Source of the DNA: an uncultured Candidatus Hydrogenedens sp.
Lineage (GTDB): Bacteria > Desulfobacterota_D > UBA1144
Length of the DNA: 64,000 bases
Direction of reading: 5' to 3'
Assembly (NCBI GenBank): GCA_902609885.1
Contig: CACLTT010000004.1
Location: 1-64,000, forward strand
Part shown: positions 1 through 11,782 of the stretch, one piece after another
Position numbering within the stretch: the stretch's first letter is position 1
Layout: every line of letters begins with the position of its first letter
Notes under the pieces: model-generated
What the model saw: only the letters and a program-made list of their open reading frames with translations
Database searches by the model: none
Told to the model about the DNA's origin: nothing
Made by a program: the position numbers and the translations under genes

Positions 1-1200
1 AGTTTTTTTTATGGCTGGTTTATAATTTTAGGAGCTTTCCTTCTAATATATTTGGATGGTCTTCTATTATACTCATTTGGTGTTCTACTGCCTTCAATAG
101 AAATTAAATATGGCTTATCTAATACAATTGTTGCTTCTATTTTTAGTTTAAGATGTCTTGTATTTGCTTTCTCAATGATCATTTTTGGAAAATTAACTGA
201 TAAATATAAACCAGAAAAAGTTATTTTTTTTGGTGGTCTTATATCAGCATTAGGAATGTTGTTGACTGCATATTCTGATAGTGTTTTTGCACTATTCTTT
301 AATTACGGTGTATTGACCGGTCTTGGTGATGGTGCTTTTTATGTGCCCGCAATTGTAATTGCTCAAAGATGGTTTAATAAAAAAAGAGATTTTGCAGTTG
401 GGCTGGCTACAACAGGTGTGCCTATCAGTGGATTAACGGTTAACCCTTTAGCTGCTTATATTCTTGAAAGTAGTAGTCTTGAAACGACACTAATTATTCT
501 ATCATTTATTACATTCATATTACTTTTCGGCGCTTTCCTAATGAAAGAATCTCCAGAAATAATGGGCCTAGAACCTTACGGCGGCCCTTTTCCAGAAGAA
601 GAAAATGACATTAGAAATAGTTGGTCTAGTTCTGCAGCAGTAAGAACTCTTTCATTCAGCTTGCTCTATATTCAATTAGTTATGGGAATGTTAGCATTTG
701 TTGTTGTTGTCACTTTCCAATACGATCTAGCTTTAGATAGAGGATTTGACATACTCACATCATCTTTAGCCCCTGCTTCGATTGCTGCAGGGAGCTTCTT
801 TGGAAGAATAGTTACTGGATATTTGAGTGATTATATAGATAGAAACAAAATATTATTTTCAGTATTTCTGGGTCAAGCTCTTTCAATTTTTATAATTTTA
901 AATAGCAGTTCTATTATTGGTTTTATATTGTTTGGAATTTCATTCGGATTTTGCTATGCAGGATGGATTCCAATTTTTCCGAGTAAATTAAAAGATTTTT
1001 TTGGAAAAGCAAATTCAGGCGTAATTTATGGAATCTTTGGCACTGGTTTTTCAATATCTGCTATTTTTGGACCACCATTAGGTGGATATTTAATAGATAA
1101 TTTTAAGACTTACGATTATGGATTATATATCTGTATTGTTGCATGTTTGATTGCTGCTTGTATATCATTAATAATAAAAAAACCAATTAAATATAGTTAG
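1..1200 (+). CDS. MFS transporter, 5' end outside the window
   Basis: This is an inner-membrane major facilitator superfamily transporter of unknown substrate. The ORF track begins at a TTG at 52, but the frame is open to base 1 and the upstream residues (FYGWFIILGAFLLIYLDG) are the typical first helix of MFS proteins of the monocarboxylate/oxalate-formate type, so the gene starts before the window. About 399 residues are visible, with some 12 hydrophobic segments. The loop GKLTDKYKPEKV and its second-half counterpart GYLSDYIDRNK are MFS motif-A repeats. It is followed 14 bases later by a tatA/B gene. The family is secure; the substrate cannot be told from sequence. Confidence 0.85.
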   Translation, partial: SFFYGWFIILGAFLLIYLDGLLLYSFGVLLPSIEIKYGLSNTIVASIFSLRCLVFAFSMIIFGKLTDKYKPEKVIFFGGLISALGMLLTAYSDSVFALFFNYGVLTGLGDGAFYVPAIVIAQRWFNKKRDFAVGLATTGVPISGLTVNPLAAYILESSSLETTLIILSFITFILLFGAFLMKESPEIMGLEPYGGPFPEEENDIRNSWSSSAAVRTLSFSLLYIQLVMGMLAFVVVVTFQYDLALDRGFDILTSSLAPASIAAGSFFGRIVTGYLSDYIDRNKILFSVFLGQALSIFIILNSSSIIGFILFGISFGFCYAGWIPIFPSKLKDFFGKANSGVIYGIFGTGFSISAIFGPPLGGYLIDNFKTYDYGLYICIVACLIAACISLIIKKPIKYS

Positions 1201-1214
1201 TATATAATTTTATT

Positions 1215-1417
1215 ATGTTTGGACTAGGTTTTTCAGAAATTGTTTTAGTTCTAGTAATTTTTATTCTACTTTTTGGACCAAAAGAAATACCTGCTATTTC
1301 AAAAAAGTTAGCAAAATTTTATAGAGACGTTTTAAAAGTTAAAGATGATTTCAATGATTCAGTAAACAATGAAATTAATGATTTAAAAAAAATTAAAAAA
1401 GATATAGAAGATAAAGA

Positions 1418-1421
<4 letters not shown>
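1215..1421 (+). CDS. Sec-independent translocase subunit TatA/TatB family
   Basis: Small protein (68 aa) of the twin-arginine translocation system, which exports folded proteins across the inner membrane. It has the family layout: a short N-terminal membrane helix (about residues 5-21), the hinge LFGPKEIP, an amphipathic helix, and a charged tail rich in Lys, Asp and Glu. The GP at the hinge is more common in TatB, while the short length fits TatA, so I do not choose between them. No tatC is in the window. The 3' end overlaps the converging gyrB by 4 bases. Confidence 0.8.
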
Positions 1422-3898
<2,477 letters not shown>

Positions 3899-3925
3899 CT
3901 AACATGGTGATTCATTAAATAAAGA

Positions 3926-4486
3926 TTAATCTTTCATTCTAGGCAAAGTAATTCCAGTTTGGTTTTGATATTTACCTTTTTTGTCTGCATAAGTTACTTC
4001 ACATTGATCATCACCTTCAAAAAAAAGTACTTGGGCAATGCCTTCGTTTGCATAAATTTTTGCAGGTAATGGTGTTGTGTTTGATATCTCTAGCGTAACA
4101 TGTCCTTCCCATTCTGGTTCGAACGGAGTTACATTTACTATTATTCCACATCTAGCATATGTTGATTTACCTAAACATACTGTAATAACATTCTTTGGAA
4201 TTCTAAAATATTCAATAGTTCTTGCCAAGGCAAAAGAGTTAGGGGGTATTATACATTCTTTATCAATAATAGTTACAAAGGATTTTTCATTAAAACTTTT
4301 AGGATCTACTACAGTATTAAAAACATCAGTAAAAACTTTAAACTCATCAGTAACTCTAATATCATAGCCATAAGATGATACACCATATGAAATTGCACCC
4401 TTGGTAGTTTGCTTGTCAGTGAAAGGTTCAATCATTTTATGATCTTTAGCCATTTTCTTTATCCATCTATCAGATTTTATTCCCAT
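3926..4486 (-). CDS. dcd: dCTP deaminase
   Basis: Deaminates dCTP to dUTP, the source of dUMP for thymidylate synthesis, in the cytoplasm. The 186-residue length is close to the 193-residue E. coli enzyme. Family motifs are visible: [23 protein letters not shown], then [15 protein letters not shown] with the catalytic Glu, and the C-terminal nucleotide-binding tail [12 protein letters not shown]. The ATG is preceded by a GGGAGAAAG Shine-Dalgarno. It lies 10 bases after pheS and before gyrB, so it is probably cotranscribed with them. A bifunctional deaminase/dUTPase is not excluded by sequence alone. Confidence 0.93.
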   Translation of the reverse strand: MGIKSDRWIKKMAKDHKMIEPFTDKQTTKGAISYGVSSYGYDIRVTDEFKVFTDVFNTVVDPKSFNEKSFVTIIDKECIIPPNSFALARTIEYFRIPKNVITVCLGKSTYARCGIIVNVTPFEPEWEGHVTLEISNTTPLPAKIYANEGIAQVLFFEGDDQCEVTYADKKGKYQNQTGITLPRMKD

Positions 4487-4496
4487 ATCTTTCTCC

Positions 4497-5483
4497 CTAA
4501 AATTGTTTTAAAAACTTTAAATCATTTTGATAAAAATATCTAATATCAGTAATACCTAATTTTATCATCGCCAATCTTTCAATACCCATACCAAAAGCAA
4601 AACCTGAATATTGATTAGAATCATAATTAACAGATCCAAAAACTTTTGGATTTACTAAGCCACATCCAAGAACTTCCATCCATTTTTTTTCACCATTTTT
4701 ATTTTCCCATTCAATATCTAGCTCCGCACTAGGTTCTGTAAATGGAAAATAACTTGGTCTAAATCTGGTTTTAATTTCTTTTTTGAAAAAATCGATACAA
4801 AAATTATTGAGAATACTCTTCAGATTGGCAAAACTGACATTTTCGTCTACAAAAAGACCCTCAACCTGATGAAACATAGGAGTATGAGTTATATCGCTAT
4901 CACACCTATAAACTTTACCAGGAGATATTATCTTAATTGGAGGACTATTGTTCTCCATAATTCTTACTTGCATTGGTGATGTATGAGTCCTTAAAAGCTT
5001 ATTATCGTCTAGATAAAAAGTATCTTGCATATCACGTGCAGGATGATTTTCAGGAATATTCAAAGCTTCAAAGTTATAAAAGTTAGATTCGACTTCCGGG
5101 CCCTCAACAGTTTGAAATCCATAGCCTTCAAAAATATCGATAATATTTTCAAGAACTTGGGTTATTGGATGTAATGACCCAAACGTTGGGGCTTTACCAG
5201 GCAGTGTAATATCAATTTTTTCACTTTTTAGCTTTTCGTTTATTTCTGCTTCCTCAATATCTTTAAATTTTTTATTAATTGCCATTTCAATCTCTTTTTT
5301 TATGGAATTTATTTCGGCCCCTTTATTTTTCTTTTCATCAATACTTAAATTTTTAAGTTCGGATGTTAATTCAGAAATTAAACCTTTTTTACCAATAAAC
5401 TTAGACTTTAAATTCATCAAATCATTTTTTGAAATAACTTTATTTAAATCTTGCATTAAGATTTTTACTAAATCTTTATTCAT
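4497..5483 (-). CDS. pheS: Phenylalanyl-tRNA synthetase alpha subunit
   Basis: Alpha subunit of the heterotetrameric enzyme that charges tRNA-Phe. The 328 residues begin with a coiled-coil arm (about 1-85) followed by the class II catalytic core, including motif 2 around [18 protein letters not shown] and motif 3 [18 protein letters not shown] near the end. Its ATG overlaps the end of secF by 8 bases. The usual partner pheT is not next to it; downstream comes dcd and no beta subunit occurs in the window. Family identity is secure. Confidence 0.96.
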   Translation of the reverse strand: MNKDLVKILMQDLNKVISKNDLMNLKSKFIGKKGLISELTSELKNLSIDEKKNKGAEINSIKKEIEMAINKKFKDIEEAEINEKLKSEKIDITLPGKAPTFGSLHPITQVLENIIDIFEGYGFQTVEGPEVESNFYNFEALNIPENHPARDMQDTFYLDDNKLLRTHTSPMQVRIMENNSPPIKIISPGKVYRCDSDITHTPMFHQVEGLFVDENVSFANLKSILNNFCIDFFKKEIKTRFRPSYFPFTEPSAELDIEWENKNGEKKWMEVLGCGLVNPKVFGSVNYDSNQYSGFAFGMGIERLAMIKLGITDIRYFYQNDLKFLKQF

Positions 5484-6345
5484 CTTTATTAGCTCTCCTT
5501 AATGAAAATATATACATCAAATATGGTGCAAATAAAATTGATGAATATGTTCCAATTATTACTCCAATAATCATTATTAATGAAAAATCTCTTATTATTG
5601 GGCCGCCGAAAAAAAACAAGGGAATTAGAACAATCAACACAGTTATTACTGTTAATATTGTTCTTGAGAGAGTTTGAATAATACTTATATTAATAGTTTG
5701 TTTAAATTCAGACTTAAAATTTAATAAATTTTCTCTCACACGGTCAAAAATAACTATTGTATCATTGACAGAATAGCCAATCACTGTAAGAATTGCGGCA
5801 ATTGTACTTAGAGTAATCTCAATATTTAAAAAAGATATAAAGAATACAGAAATTAGAAAATCATGAAATAATGCAAAAATTGCAGCAATCGCAAAGCTTA
5901 GATTAAATCTGATAAAAACATAAATAAGTATTGCAATAGATCCATATATAATAGCCATTAAACCATTTTGCACTAATTCTTTTCCTACTTTTGGCCCTAT
6001 GAAATCGATTTGAATAATATATGGATTTAAATCCGAATAAAATTCTTCAAAAACCTTATCAAGCTCGCCTTTTAAATTAAATTCTGATTTTTCATCAAAT
6101 GGAAATTTAACTAAATAATTATTTTTATCATATAATTGAACAGTAGTATTTACATTACTTATGAAACTTACTCTTTCTCTTAAAGAATCAATATCAACCT
6201 CTCTATTAAAATCTACAATTACTTCGGTTCCGCCAGAGAATTCAAGGCCGTATTTTAAATTATTTGAATTAATATAATAAATTGAAAATATTATAAAAAA
6301 TAAAGATAGGAAAAAAAAATATTTAGAAAATTTAAAAATGTTCAT
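5476..6345 (-). CDS. secF: Protein translocase subunit SecF
   Basis: Inner-membrane partner of SecD in the proton-driven SecDF complex that pulls secreted proteins through SecYEG. The 289-residue protein has an N-terminal membrane helix, a periplasmic domain starting with LKYGLEFSGGTEV, and five more helices carrying the conserved GYSVNDTIVIFDRVREN segment. The gene starts 1 base after secD ends and overlaps pheS by 8 bases. The gene order yajC-secD-secF is the standard one. Confidence 0.96.
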   Translation of the reverse strand: MNIFKFSKYFFFLSLFFIIFSIYYINSNNLKYGLEFSGGTEVIVDFNREVDIDSLRERVSFISNVNTTVQLYDKNNYLVKFPFDEKSEFNLKGELDKVFEEFYSDLNPYIIQIDFIGPKVGKELVQNGLMAIIYGSIAILIYVFIRFNLSFAIAAIFALFHDFLISVFFISFLNIEITLSTIAAILTVIGYSVNDTIVIFDRVRENLLNFKSEFKQTINISIIQTLSRTILTVITVLIVLIPLFFFGGPIIRDFSLIMIIGVIIGTYSSILFAPYLMYIFSLRRANKDE

Positions 6346-6346
6346 A

Positions 6347-7909
6347 TTAAATGTTTACACCTTCTTTCTTAAGAAAACCTCGCGTCACAACTCTAGTAAA
6401 AATAACATTTGAAAAAATAGTTGAAAAAATACCTATACATAAAGTTAATGCAAATCCTTTAATAGGACCATCGCCTAATGAAAACAAACAAACAGCTGCA
6501 ATTAGGGTTGTTATATTAGCATCAAGAATTGTTGATAAAGACTTTTCAAATCCTACATCAATTGCAATAGCCTTTTCCTTTCCTTTAGCTATTTCTTCTT
6601 TGATTCTTTCATATATAATAATGTTTCCATCAACTGCCATACCTAAGGTTAAAACAAGTCCAGCAATACCTGGAAATGTTAAGGTAACACCAAATAACGA
6701 TAGTAATCCGAAAATAGTAAAAATATTAAAAAATAGAGCCAAATCACATACAAGTCCTAATTTCTTATAATAAATAAACATGAATACAAATATCATTAAT
6801 GATGCAACAAGCATTGAAATCTTTCCCCTGTTGACTGAGTCTTCGCCAAGTGAAGGGCCAATCGTTTTCTCTTGTAAAATTTTAATTGGAATTGGTAATG
6901 AGCCAGATTTCAGAATAATCGCAAGATCATTTGCGTCATCAAAAGTATAGTTTCCTGATATAGATCCGCTACCAAATATTTGATCTTGAACTGTAGGGGC
7001 TGATTTAACTTTACCATCTAAAACGACAGCTATTTTCTTTCCAATATTATCTTGGGTCATTTTTGAAAAAACTTCTGTGCCTTTTGAATCTAACGAAAAA
7101 GCTACATAGGGTCTATTCAATTGATCATATGCTACATAAGCATCCTTAATTGAACTTCCTAGCAAGGGAGAATAAAATTTTGTAATAAGATAGCTATCAG
7201 ATTCTGAGTCAGGTGATTCATATATAATAAATTCTGTTCCAATTTTATCTTTACCAAATTTAGAAAATAATAGTTGTTGTGTTGATGCTTCTTGAATTAC
7301 AGGTTTAAATTCTAATAATGCAGTTTTAGAAATTATATTTAAGATTCTAGACCTCTGAGATTCTCCAACACCAGGAATTTGAACTAATATCCTATCATTT
7401 GAAGCAAGTTGTATTGATGATTCAACCACTCCAAATTGATCTATCCTATTATTTAAAATATCTTTAACTTGTCTTAATAATAGAATTTTTCTATCATTCA
7501 ATTTTTTATCATCTATCTTTATTAATAAATATAGATTTTCAAAGTTTTCTTCAATAGAATCATTCTTAATAATTTTTTTTGCATCTATTAAACTTTTTTT
7601 ATCATAGAACAGAATCTTAATACCATCTGAAGATATATTAGTGCCTCTAATTAAAATTTTATTTAAAATTAGATCATCTCTTATTCTTGTTTCTTCTTCA
7701 TTAAAAATAACTGGAAGAACTTTTTCTTCATCAACTCCAAGCACAATCGAAATACCACCTTTTAAATCTAATCCTAGATTCAATCTGTTATCAGGAAATG
7801 CATACTTCCACCATGCTGGCAACTTAGCATTAAAGTTTGGATAAATAAAAATTGAGGCCAATATAAAAACCAGTAGACTTAAAATAGTAAAAGTTCTTAA
7901 TCTACTCAT
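6347..7909 (-). CDS. secD: Protein translocase subunit SecD
   Basis: Large subunit of the SecDF protein-export motor in the inner membrane. It has 520 residues with a first membrane helix near residues 8-25, the motif LNLGLDLKGGISIVLGV, a periplasmic P1 domain of compact size, and a C-terminal bundle with GLVLTLGMAVDGNIIIYERI, the RND-type proton-relay region. The start ATG overlaps the end of yajC by 4 bases, suggesting translational coupling. No unusual features are seen apart from AT-driven Lys/Ile/Asn richness. Confidence 0.96.
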   Translation of the reverse strand: MSRLRTFTILSLLVFILASIFIYPNFNAKLPAWWKYAFPDNRLNLGLDLKGGISIVLGVDEEKVLPVIFNEEETRIRDDLILNKILIRGTNISSDGIKILFYDKKSLIDAKKIIKNDSIEENFENLYLLIKIDDKKLNDRKILLLRQVKDILNNRIDQFGVVESSIQLASNDRILVQIPGVGESQRSRILNIISKTALLEFKPVIQEASTQQLLFSKFGKDKIGTEFIIYESPDSESDSYLITKFYSPLLGSSIKDAYVAYDQLNRPYVAFSLDSKGTEVFSKMTQDNIGKKIAVVLDGKVKSAPTVQDQIFGSGSISGNYTFDDANDLAIILKSGSLPIPIKILQEKTIGPSLGEDSVNRGKISMLVASLMIFVFMFIYYKKLGLVCDLALFFNIFTIFGLLSLFGVTLTFPGIAGLVLTLGMAVDGNIIIYERIKEEIAKGKEKAIAIDVGFEKSLSTILDANITTLIAAVCLFSLGDGPIKGFALTLCIGIFSTIFSNVIFTRVVTRGFLKKEGVNI

Positions 7910-8271
7910 TTATTTTTTTTATCTTCAACTAAAAGTGAATTGACAAATTCTCTTTTAACATTGATATGAACTCCTTTCGAAATCTCAAGTAAAATTATAT
8001 CTTCCTCTTTTATCTCAATAATTTTACCAATTATGCCGCCATTAGTAAGAATCTTATCTGATTGTTTTAAATTCTTCAGCATCAACTCTCTTTGTTTTTG
8101 TTGTTTATTCTGAGGTCTAATAATTAAAAAATAAAAAAGAATTATTATTAAACCAAAAGGTAGAAATGGTCCAACTGAAGATAAAAAAGATGAATCACCG
8201 CCAGGAGGTGGTGCACATGATGTAATTAAAAATAGTGAAAAAAATAACAAAAATTTAAATTGTTTATTCAT
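7906..8271 (-). CDS. yajC: Preprotein translocase accessory protein YajC with a lipobox
   Basis: Small membrane protein associated with SecDF. The ORF track begins at a TTG (8286); the ATG at 8271 (MNKQFKFLLFF) is the better start, giving 121 residues. The core is typical: one membrane helix ending in YFLIIRPQNKQQKQ and the soluble part LKQSDKILTNGGIIGKI. Ahead of it lies an extra signal sequence ending LFLITSCAPPPGG, which fits a lipoprotein lipobox (I-T-S-C). A YajC that is both lipidated and anchored by a helix would be unusual; cleavage is an inference. The gene overlaps tgt by 8 bases and secD by 4. Confidence 0.92.
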   Translation of the reverse strand: MNKQFKFLLFFSLFLITSCAPPPGGDSSFLSSVGPFLPFGLIIILFYFLIIRPQNKQQKQRELMLKNLKQSDKILTNGGIIGKIIEIKEEDIILLEISKGVHINVKREFVNSLLVEDKKNK

Positions 8272-9370
8272 TGAAATACCTCTCAAAAAAATTTTTTTTA
8301 TACTCTATAAAAGTACCATTATCAATTGAAAATCTTATATATTCAATTAATTTATGATAAAAATATAAATTACACTCTGTCATTAACTGGATTGCACTTA
8401 TTTCTCCGCAATTAAACAAGTGTCGAATATATCCTATACTATAGTCTCTACAAGCCCTGCAGTCACAATCCTCATCTATAGGATAATTTTTTGATAAATT
8501 TTTAGAATTTTTAATATTTATTTTCCCATTAAAAGTAAAAACAGTCCCATTTCTGGCATTTCTAGTAGGAACAACACAATCAAATATATCAACCCCACTA
8601 GAAACTGATTCAAGGATATCTTCAGGCTTTCCAATACCCATAGAATATCTAGGCTTGTTTAAAGGCAAGATATTACATACATCATGAGTAATTTCGTAAG
8701 TTTTTTGTGCACCCTCACCTAATCCTAATCCTCCAATAGCAATTCCATCAAAATCCAAATCAATCATATGATTTGCAGATAGTTTTCTTAAATCTTTATA
8801 GATCCCACCTTGAACAATGCCAAATATTAAATTTTCTGTTTTTTTAATTTTTTTAGATTTCTGGGCCCAAATCTTGGTTCTATTTATTGATTTTATAAGA
8901 TGCGAATAGTCAGCATCGGGCTTAGGACAATCATCAAAAATCATCATTATATCTGATCCTAAGTCTTCTTGAATTTGAATAGATAATTCAGGAGATAATT
9001 TATTAATCTTACCATCAATATGGGATTTAATTATGACTCCATCTGATTCAATTTTTACTAAAGATCCTAAACTCCAAACCTGAAAACCTCCACTATCTGT
9101 TAAAATTCCTTTCTCCCATCCACAGAATTTATGCAAATTGATAAAATTTTTTTTTATAAATTCACTTCCTGGGCGTAAAAACAAATGATATGCATTACTA
9201 ACAATCATTTCATAACCTATGTTATTTAAAATTTCAAAGGTAACAGCCTTTGGAGTGGCATTTGTACAAACTGGCATAAAAAAAGGAGTTTTTACTGTTA
9301 ATCTATTAAGTTTAAGTTCGCCAGTTCTAGCATTGGTTTGAGGATCTTTGTTTATAATTTTAAATGACAT
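8264..9370 (-). CDS. tgt: tRNA-guanine transglycosylase
   Basis: Exchanges guanine-34 for the queuosine precursor preQ1 in tRNAs with GUN anticodons. The 368 residues include the substrate loop LTDSGGFQVWSLG with its nucleophile region, the motif AIGGLGLGEGAQKTYEIT, and the C-terminal zinc site CDCRACRDYSIGYIRHL. This is the bacterial length (E. coli 375). The gene sits between dapB (3-base gap) and yajC (8-base overlap); the tgt-yajC-secDF order is widely conserved in Gram-negative bacteria. Confidence 0.96.
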   Translation of the reverse strand: MSFKIINKDPQTNARTGELKLNRLTVKTPFFMPVCTNATPKAVTFEILNNIGYEMIVSNAYHLFLRPGSEFIKKNFINLHKFCGWEKGILTDSGGFQVWSLGSLVKIESDGVIIKSHIDGKINKLSPELSIQIQEDLGSDIMMIFDDCPKPDADYSHLIKSINRTKIWAQKSKKIKKTENLIFGIVQGGIYKDLRKLSANHMIDLDFDGIAIGGLGLGEGAQKTYEITHDVCNILPLNKPRYSMGIGKPEDILESVSSGVDIFDCVVPTRNARNGTVFTFNGKINIKNSKNLSKNYPIDEDCDCRACRDYSIGYIRHLFNCGEISAIQLMTECNLYFYHKLIEYIRFSIDNGTFIEYKKNFFERYFNE

Positions 9371-9373
9371 ATT

Positions 9374-10153
9374 TTATAAGAGCTCAATGACTGAAAAAAA
9401 ACCATTTTTTTTATTTATCAATTTCAACCCTAATTCAATAGAACCAGAAGCAAATACAGATCTAGAAAGTGCTTCATGAGTTATAGAGATATTTTCATTG
9501 GATCCATATGAAAGTAAAGTATGTTCTCCCACTGTATTTCCACCACGAATTGAACTTATTCCAACTTCATTAGGTAATCTTTTTGAACTCGAAGATTTTG
9601 ATCTATACTTAACGATGGAATTCAATTTTTTTTTCTTTAATTTTGCAATATTATCTGCAATTAATAAGGCTGTACCACTCGGTGAATCAACTTTTAATTT
9701 ATGATGTTTTTCAATAATTTCTATATCAGTAGAATCAAAATATTTAAAATTATCTCTTACCATTTTCACCATCAGGTTTATCCCAATACTCATATTGTAT
9801 GATTGTAATATTGGAATTTTGTTTGAAATTTTTACAAGTTCTTTAATTTGCATATCAGAAAAACCAGTGGTTCCTATAACAATTGGAATTTTTAGTTTAG
9901 AAGCAAGTTTTGCTAATTTTATTGACGAATTGGGAATAGAAAAATCTATGATAAAGTCTACGGAAAATTTTTTTGGTAATTTTTCTATAATTAAATTGTT
10001 TTTTAAACTTTTATTTATGTCTGGATGCTTGGGATTCTCAACTGCATGTAAAATTTTTATATTTGGATAGTTTTTGTCAATCTCATCAATAATTGCTATA
10101 CCCATTCTTCCTAATGAGCCATTTAAAAGAATAGTTTTTTTGTTTTTACTCAT
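9374..10153 (-). CDS. dapB: 4-hydroxy-tetrahydrodipicolinate reductase
   Basis: NAD(P)H-dependent step of the diaminopimelate/lysine pathway, supplying cell-wall DAP. Visible signatures are the nucleotide-binding LNGSLGRMGIAIIDEI, IGTTGFS, and the catalytic segment EKHHKLKVDSPSGTAL, followed by GGNTVGEHTLLSYG. The 259-residue length is typical. This is the first gene of the minus-strand run that ends in gyrB. The 53 bases to the divergent yicC gene should contain both promoters, although I see no clear consensus. Confidence 0.95.
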   Translation of the reverse strand: MSKNKKTILLNGSLGRMGIAIIDEIDKNYPNIKILHAVENPKHPDINKSLKNNLIIEKLPKKFSVDFIIDFSIPNSSIKLAKLASKLKIPIVIGTTGFSDMQIKELVKISNKIPILQSYNMSIGINLMVKMVRDNFKYFDSTDIEIIEKHHKLKVDSPSGTALLIADNIAKLKKKKLNSIVKYRSKSSSSKRLPNEVGISSIRGGNTVGEHTLLSYGSNENISITHEALSRSVFASGSIELGLKLINKKNGFFSVIELL

Positions 10154-10206
10154 AAATAAAGGATAATACTCGTAATAAATATTATTTCAAAGATTAAGGT
10201 CAAAAA

Positions 10207-11052
10207 ATGACAAGAAGCATGACGGGATACTCTAGCAAGACTATAACTTTTAAAAATGTTTCTTTATATTTGCAAATTAAATCTGAAAATAGTAAAGGTC
10301 TAGACATTAACTACAATGATGAATTTAACGATTTTCAGTTAAACAATTTAGTTAAAAAAAAAATTGAATCAAAATTTAATCGCGGAAAAATAAGAATCAA
10401 TTTTAATATTGATATAATTAATACTAGCAATCAGATAAAAATTCTCAATACAGAACTAAATAAATATCTAAAATTAATTAAATCGGAGAAAATTAAATTG
10501 AATATTACTTATGGAGACATAGTAAAATTTATTGAAATTGATAAAAATAAATTGCTTAAAAAACCGGATATAAGATCGAAGTTTTTTAAGCTTTTACAAT
10601 TTTGCATTATAGATTTAATAAAAAAACAAAAAGCTGAAGGAAAGCTGACTCTTAAATCTATAAATTTAAAGCTACTTAAAATTGATGCTATTAAAAAAAA
10701 TATTCAATCCAAGTTTGCAAAATATTCAAAGAAGCTCGAAAAAAAATATATGTCAGAATTAAGAAAAACTACTGAAAGTAATTATTTAAAAAAAGAAATT
10801 TCTCCTTTAATTGAGAAGATAGATATTGAAGAGGAAATTGTTAGGCTAGATTCACACATAAAAACTATTTTTAAACTTGTGAAAAAAAATAATGCGAATT
10901 TAGGCTTAATAATGGATTTCTATATGCAAGAAGTAAATAGAGAAGCAAATACATTAGCTTCGAAAAGTAAGGATGCAAGCTTATCAAATGATTCGATAAA
11001 GATAAAACAACTAGTTAATCAAATTAGAGAATTAGCTTCTAATTTGGAGTGA
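10207..11052 (+). CDS. YicC family endoribonuclease
   Basis: Member of the YicC/YloC family, known in other bacteria as stress-related RNA-cleaving proteins. The N-terminus MTRSMTGYSSKTI is the family hallmark, and the C-terminal DUF1732 region ends in the conserved MDFYMQEVNREANTLASKS. It has 281 residues, close to the usual 285-290. The middle is very rich in Lys and Asn, as expected from base composition. It is divergent from dapB and its last 14 bases overlap the converging rsmG. Confidence 0.88.
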   Translation: MTRSMTGYSSKTITFKNVSLYLQIKSENSKGLDINYNDEFNDFQLNNLVKKKIESKFNRGKIRINFNIDIINTSNQIKILNTELNKYLKLIKSEKIKLNITYGDIVKFIEIDKNKLLKKPDIRSKFFKLLQFCIIDLIKKQKAEGKLTLKSINLKLLKIDAIKKNIQSKFAKYSKKLEKKYMSELRKTTESNYLKKEISPLIEKIDIEEEIVRLDSHIKTIFKLVKKNNANLGLIMDFYMQEVNREANTLASKSKDASLSNDSIKIKQLVNQIRELASNLE

Positions 11053-11782
11053 TTCTTTTTATTTCTAAATAAAATACTCCTCTCTTAATAGTTTTATTAG
11101 CATACTCATAATTATATGAATCAAAAGATATTTCATATTTACTACCAAAACAATTTTTTAACAAAGCTCTACTAGGTTTTATAAAATTAGGCCCTGTTAG
11201 GTAAATAAAAGACAATTTAGAAATAGCGTTCAATTTTATAAATTCGAGTATGTATTTTATCAATTGATTAAACTTTGTAATTGCCCTACCTAGGACTAAA
11301 GTATTTTCATGCTTAAAATTTTTATTATGTAAATTTTCTAATCTAGACTGAACACACAAAATATCAAAATTATTTAAGAATTTATTGTTTGATATGAACT
11401 CAGTTATAAAAGCAATTTTTTTCTTACTGGAGTCCACAAAGATATAATCAAAATTCAACTTGCTTCGTTGATCGGATAGATAAATTAGGTATGGCATTAA
11501 AGGAAATCCAGCACCACATCCAAAATCAATTATATTTTCATAGTTATTATAGTTAAAATTCTTAATTTTATTTGATACTTCAACAAGTGGTAAGATTGAA
11601 TCCAAAAAATGTTTTTTTATTACATCTATTGGCTCTACAATTGTCGTGAGATTGTATTTCTTATTTTCATTTATAATATACTCATAAAATTCATAAAATA
11701 TTTTAGATTTTTGTTCATTTATTAATAAGTTATTATCTTGAAAATTGCTTATAATTTCTTTAATAAATAGATTTTTATTCAT
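11039..11782 (-). CDS. rsmG: 16S rRNA (guanine-527-N7) methyltransferase
   Basis: Rossmann-fold methyltransferase that modifies G527 of 16S rRNA. The SAM-binding motif IIDFGCGAGFPLMPYLI, the acidic strand FVDSSKKKIAF and GRAITKFNQLIKYI identify the GidB/RsmG family. At 247 residues it is somewhat longer than the usual 205-215, mainly through inserts and an extended N-terminus. The ATG overlaps the end of the upstream MFS gene by 8 bases, so the two are probably cotranscribed. No gidA or parAB is next to it, unlike in many bacteria. Confidence 0.88.
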   Translation of the reverse strand: MNKNLFIKEIISNFQDNNLLINEQKSKIFYEFYEYIINENKKYNLTTIVEPIDVIKKHFLDSILPLVEVSNKIKNFNYNNYENIIDFGCGAGFPLMPYLIYLSDQRSKLNFDYIFVDSSKKKIAFITEFISNNKFLNNFDILCVQSRLENLHNKNFKHENTLVLGRAITKFNQLIKYILEFIKLNAISKLSFIYLTGPNFIKPSRALLKNCFGSKYEISFDSYNYEYANKTIKRGVFYLEIKRITPN

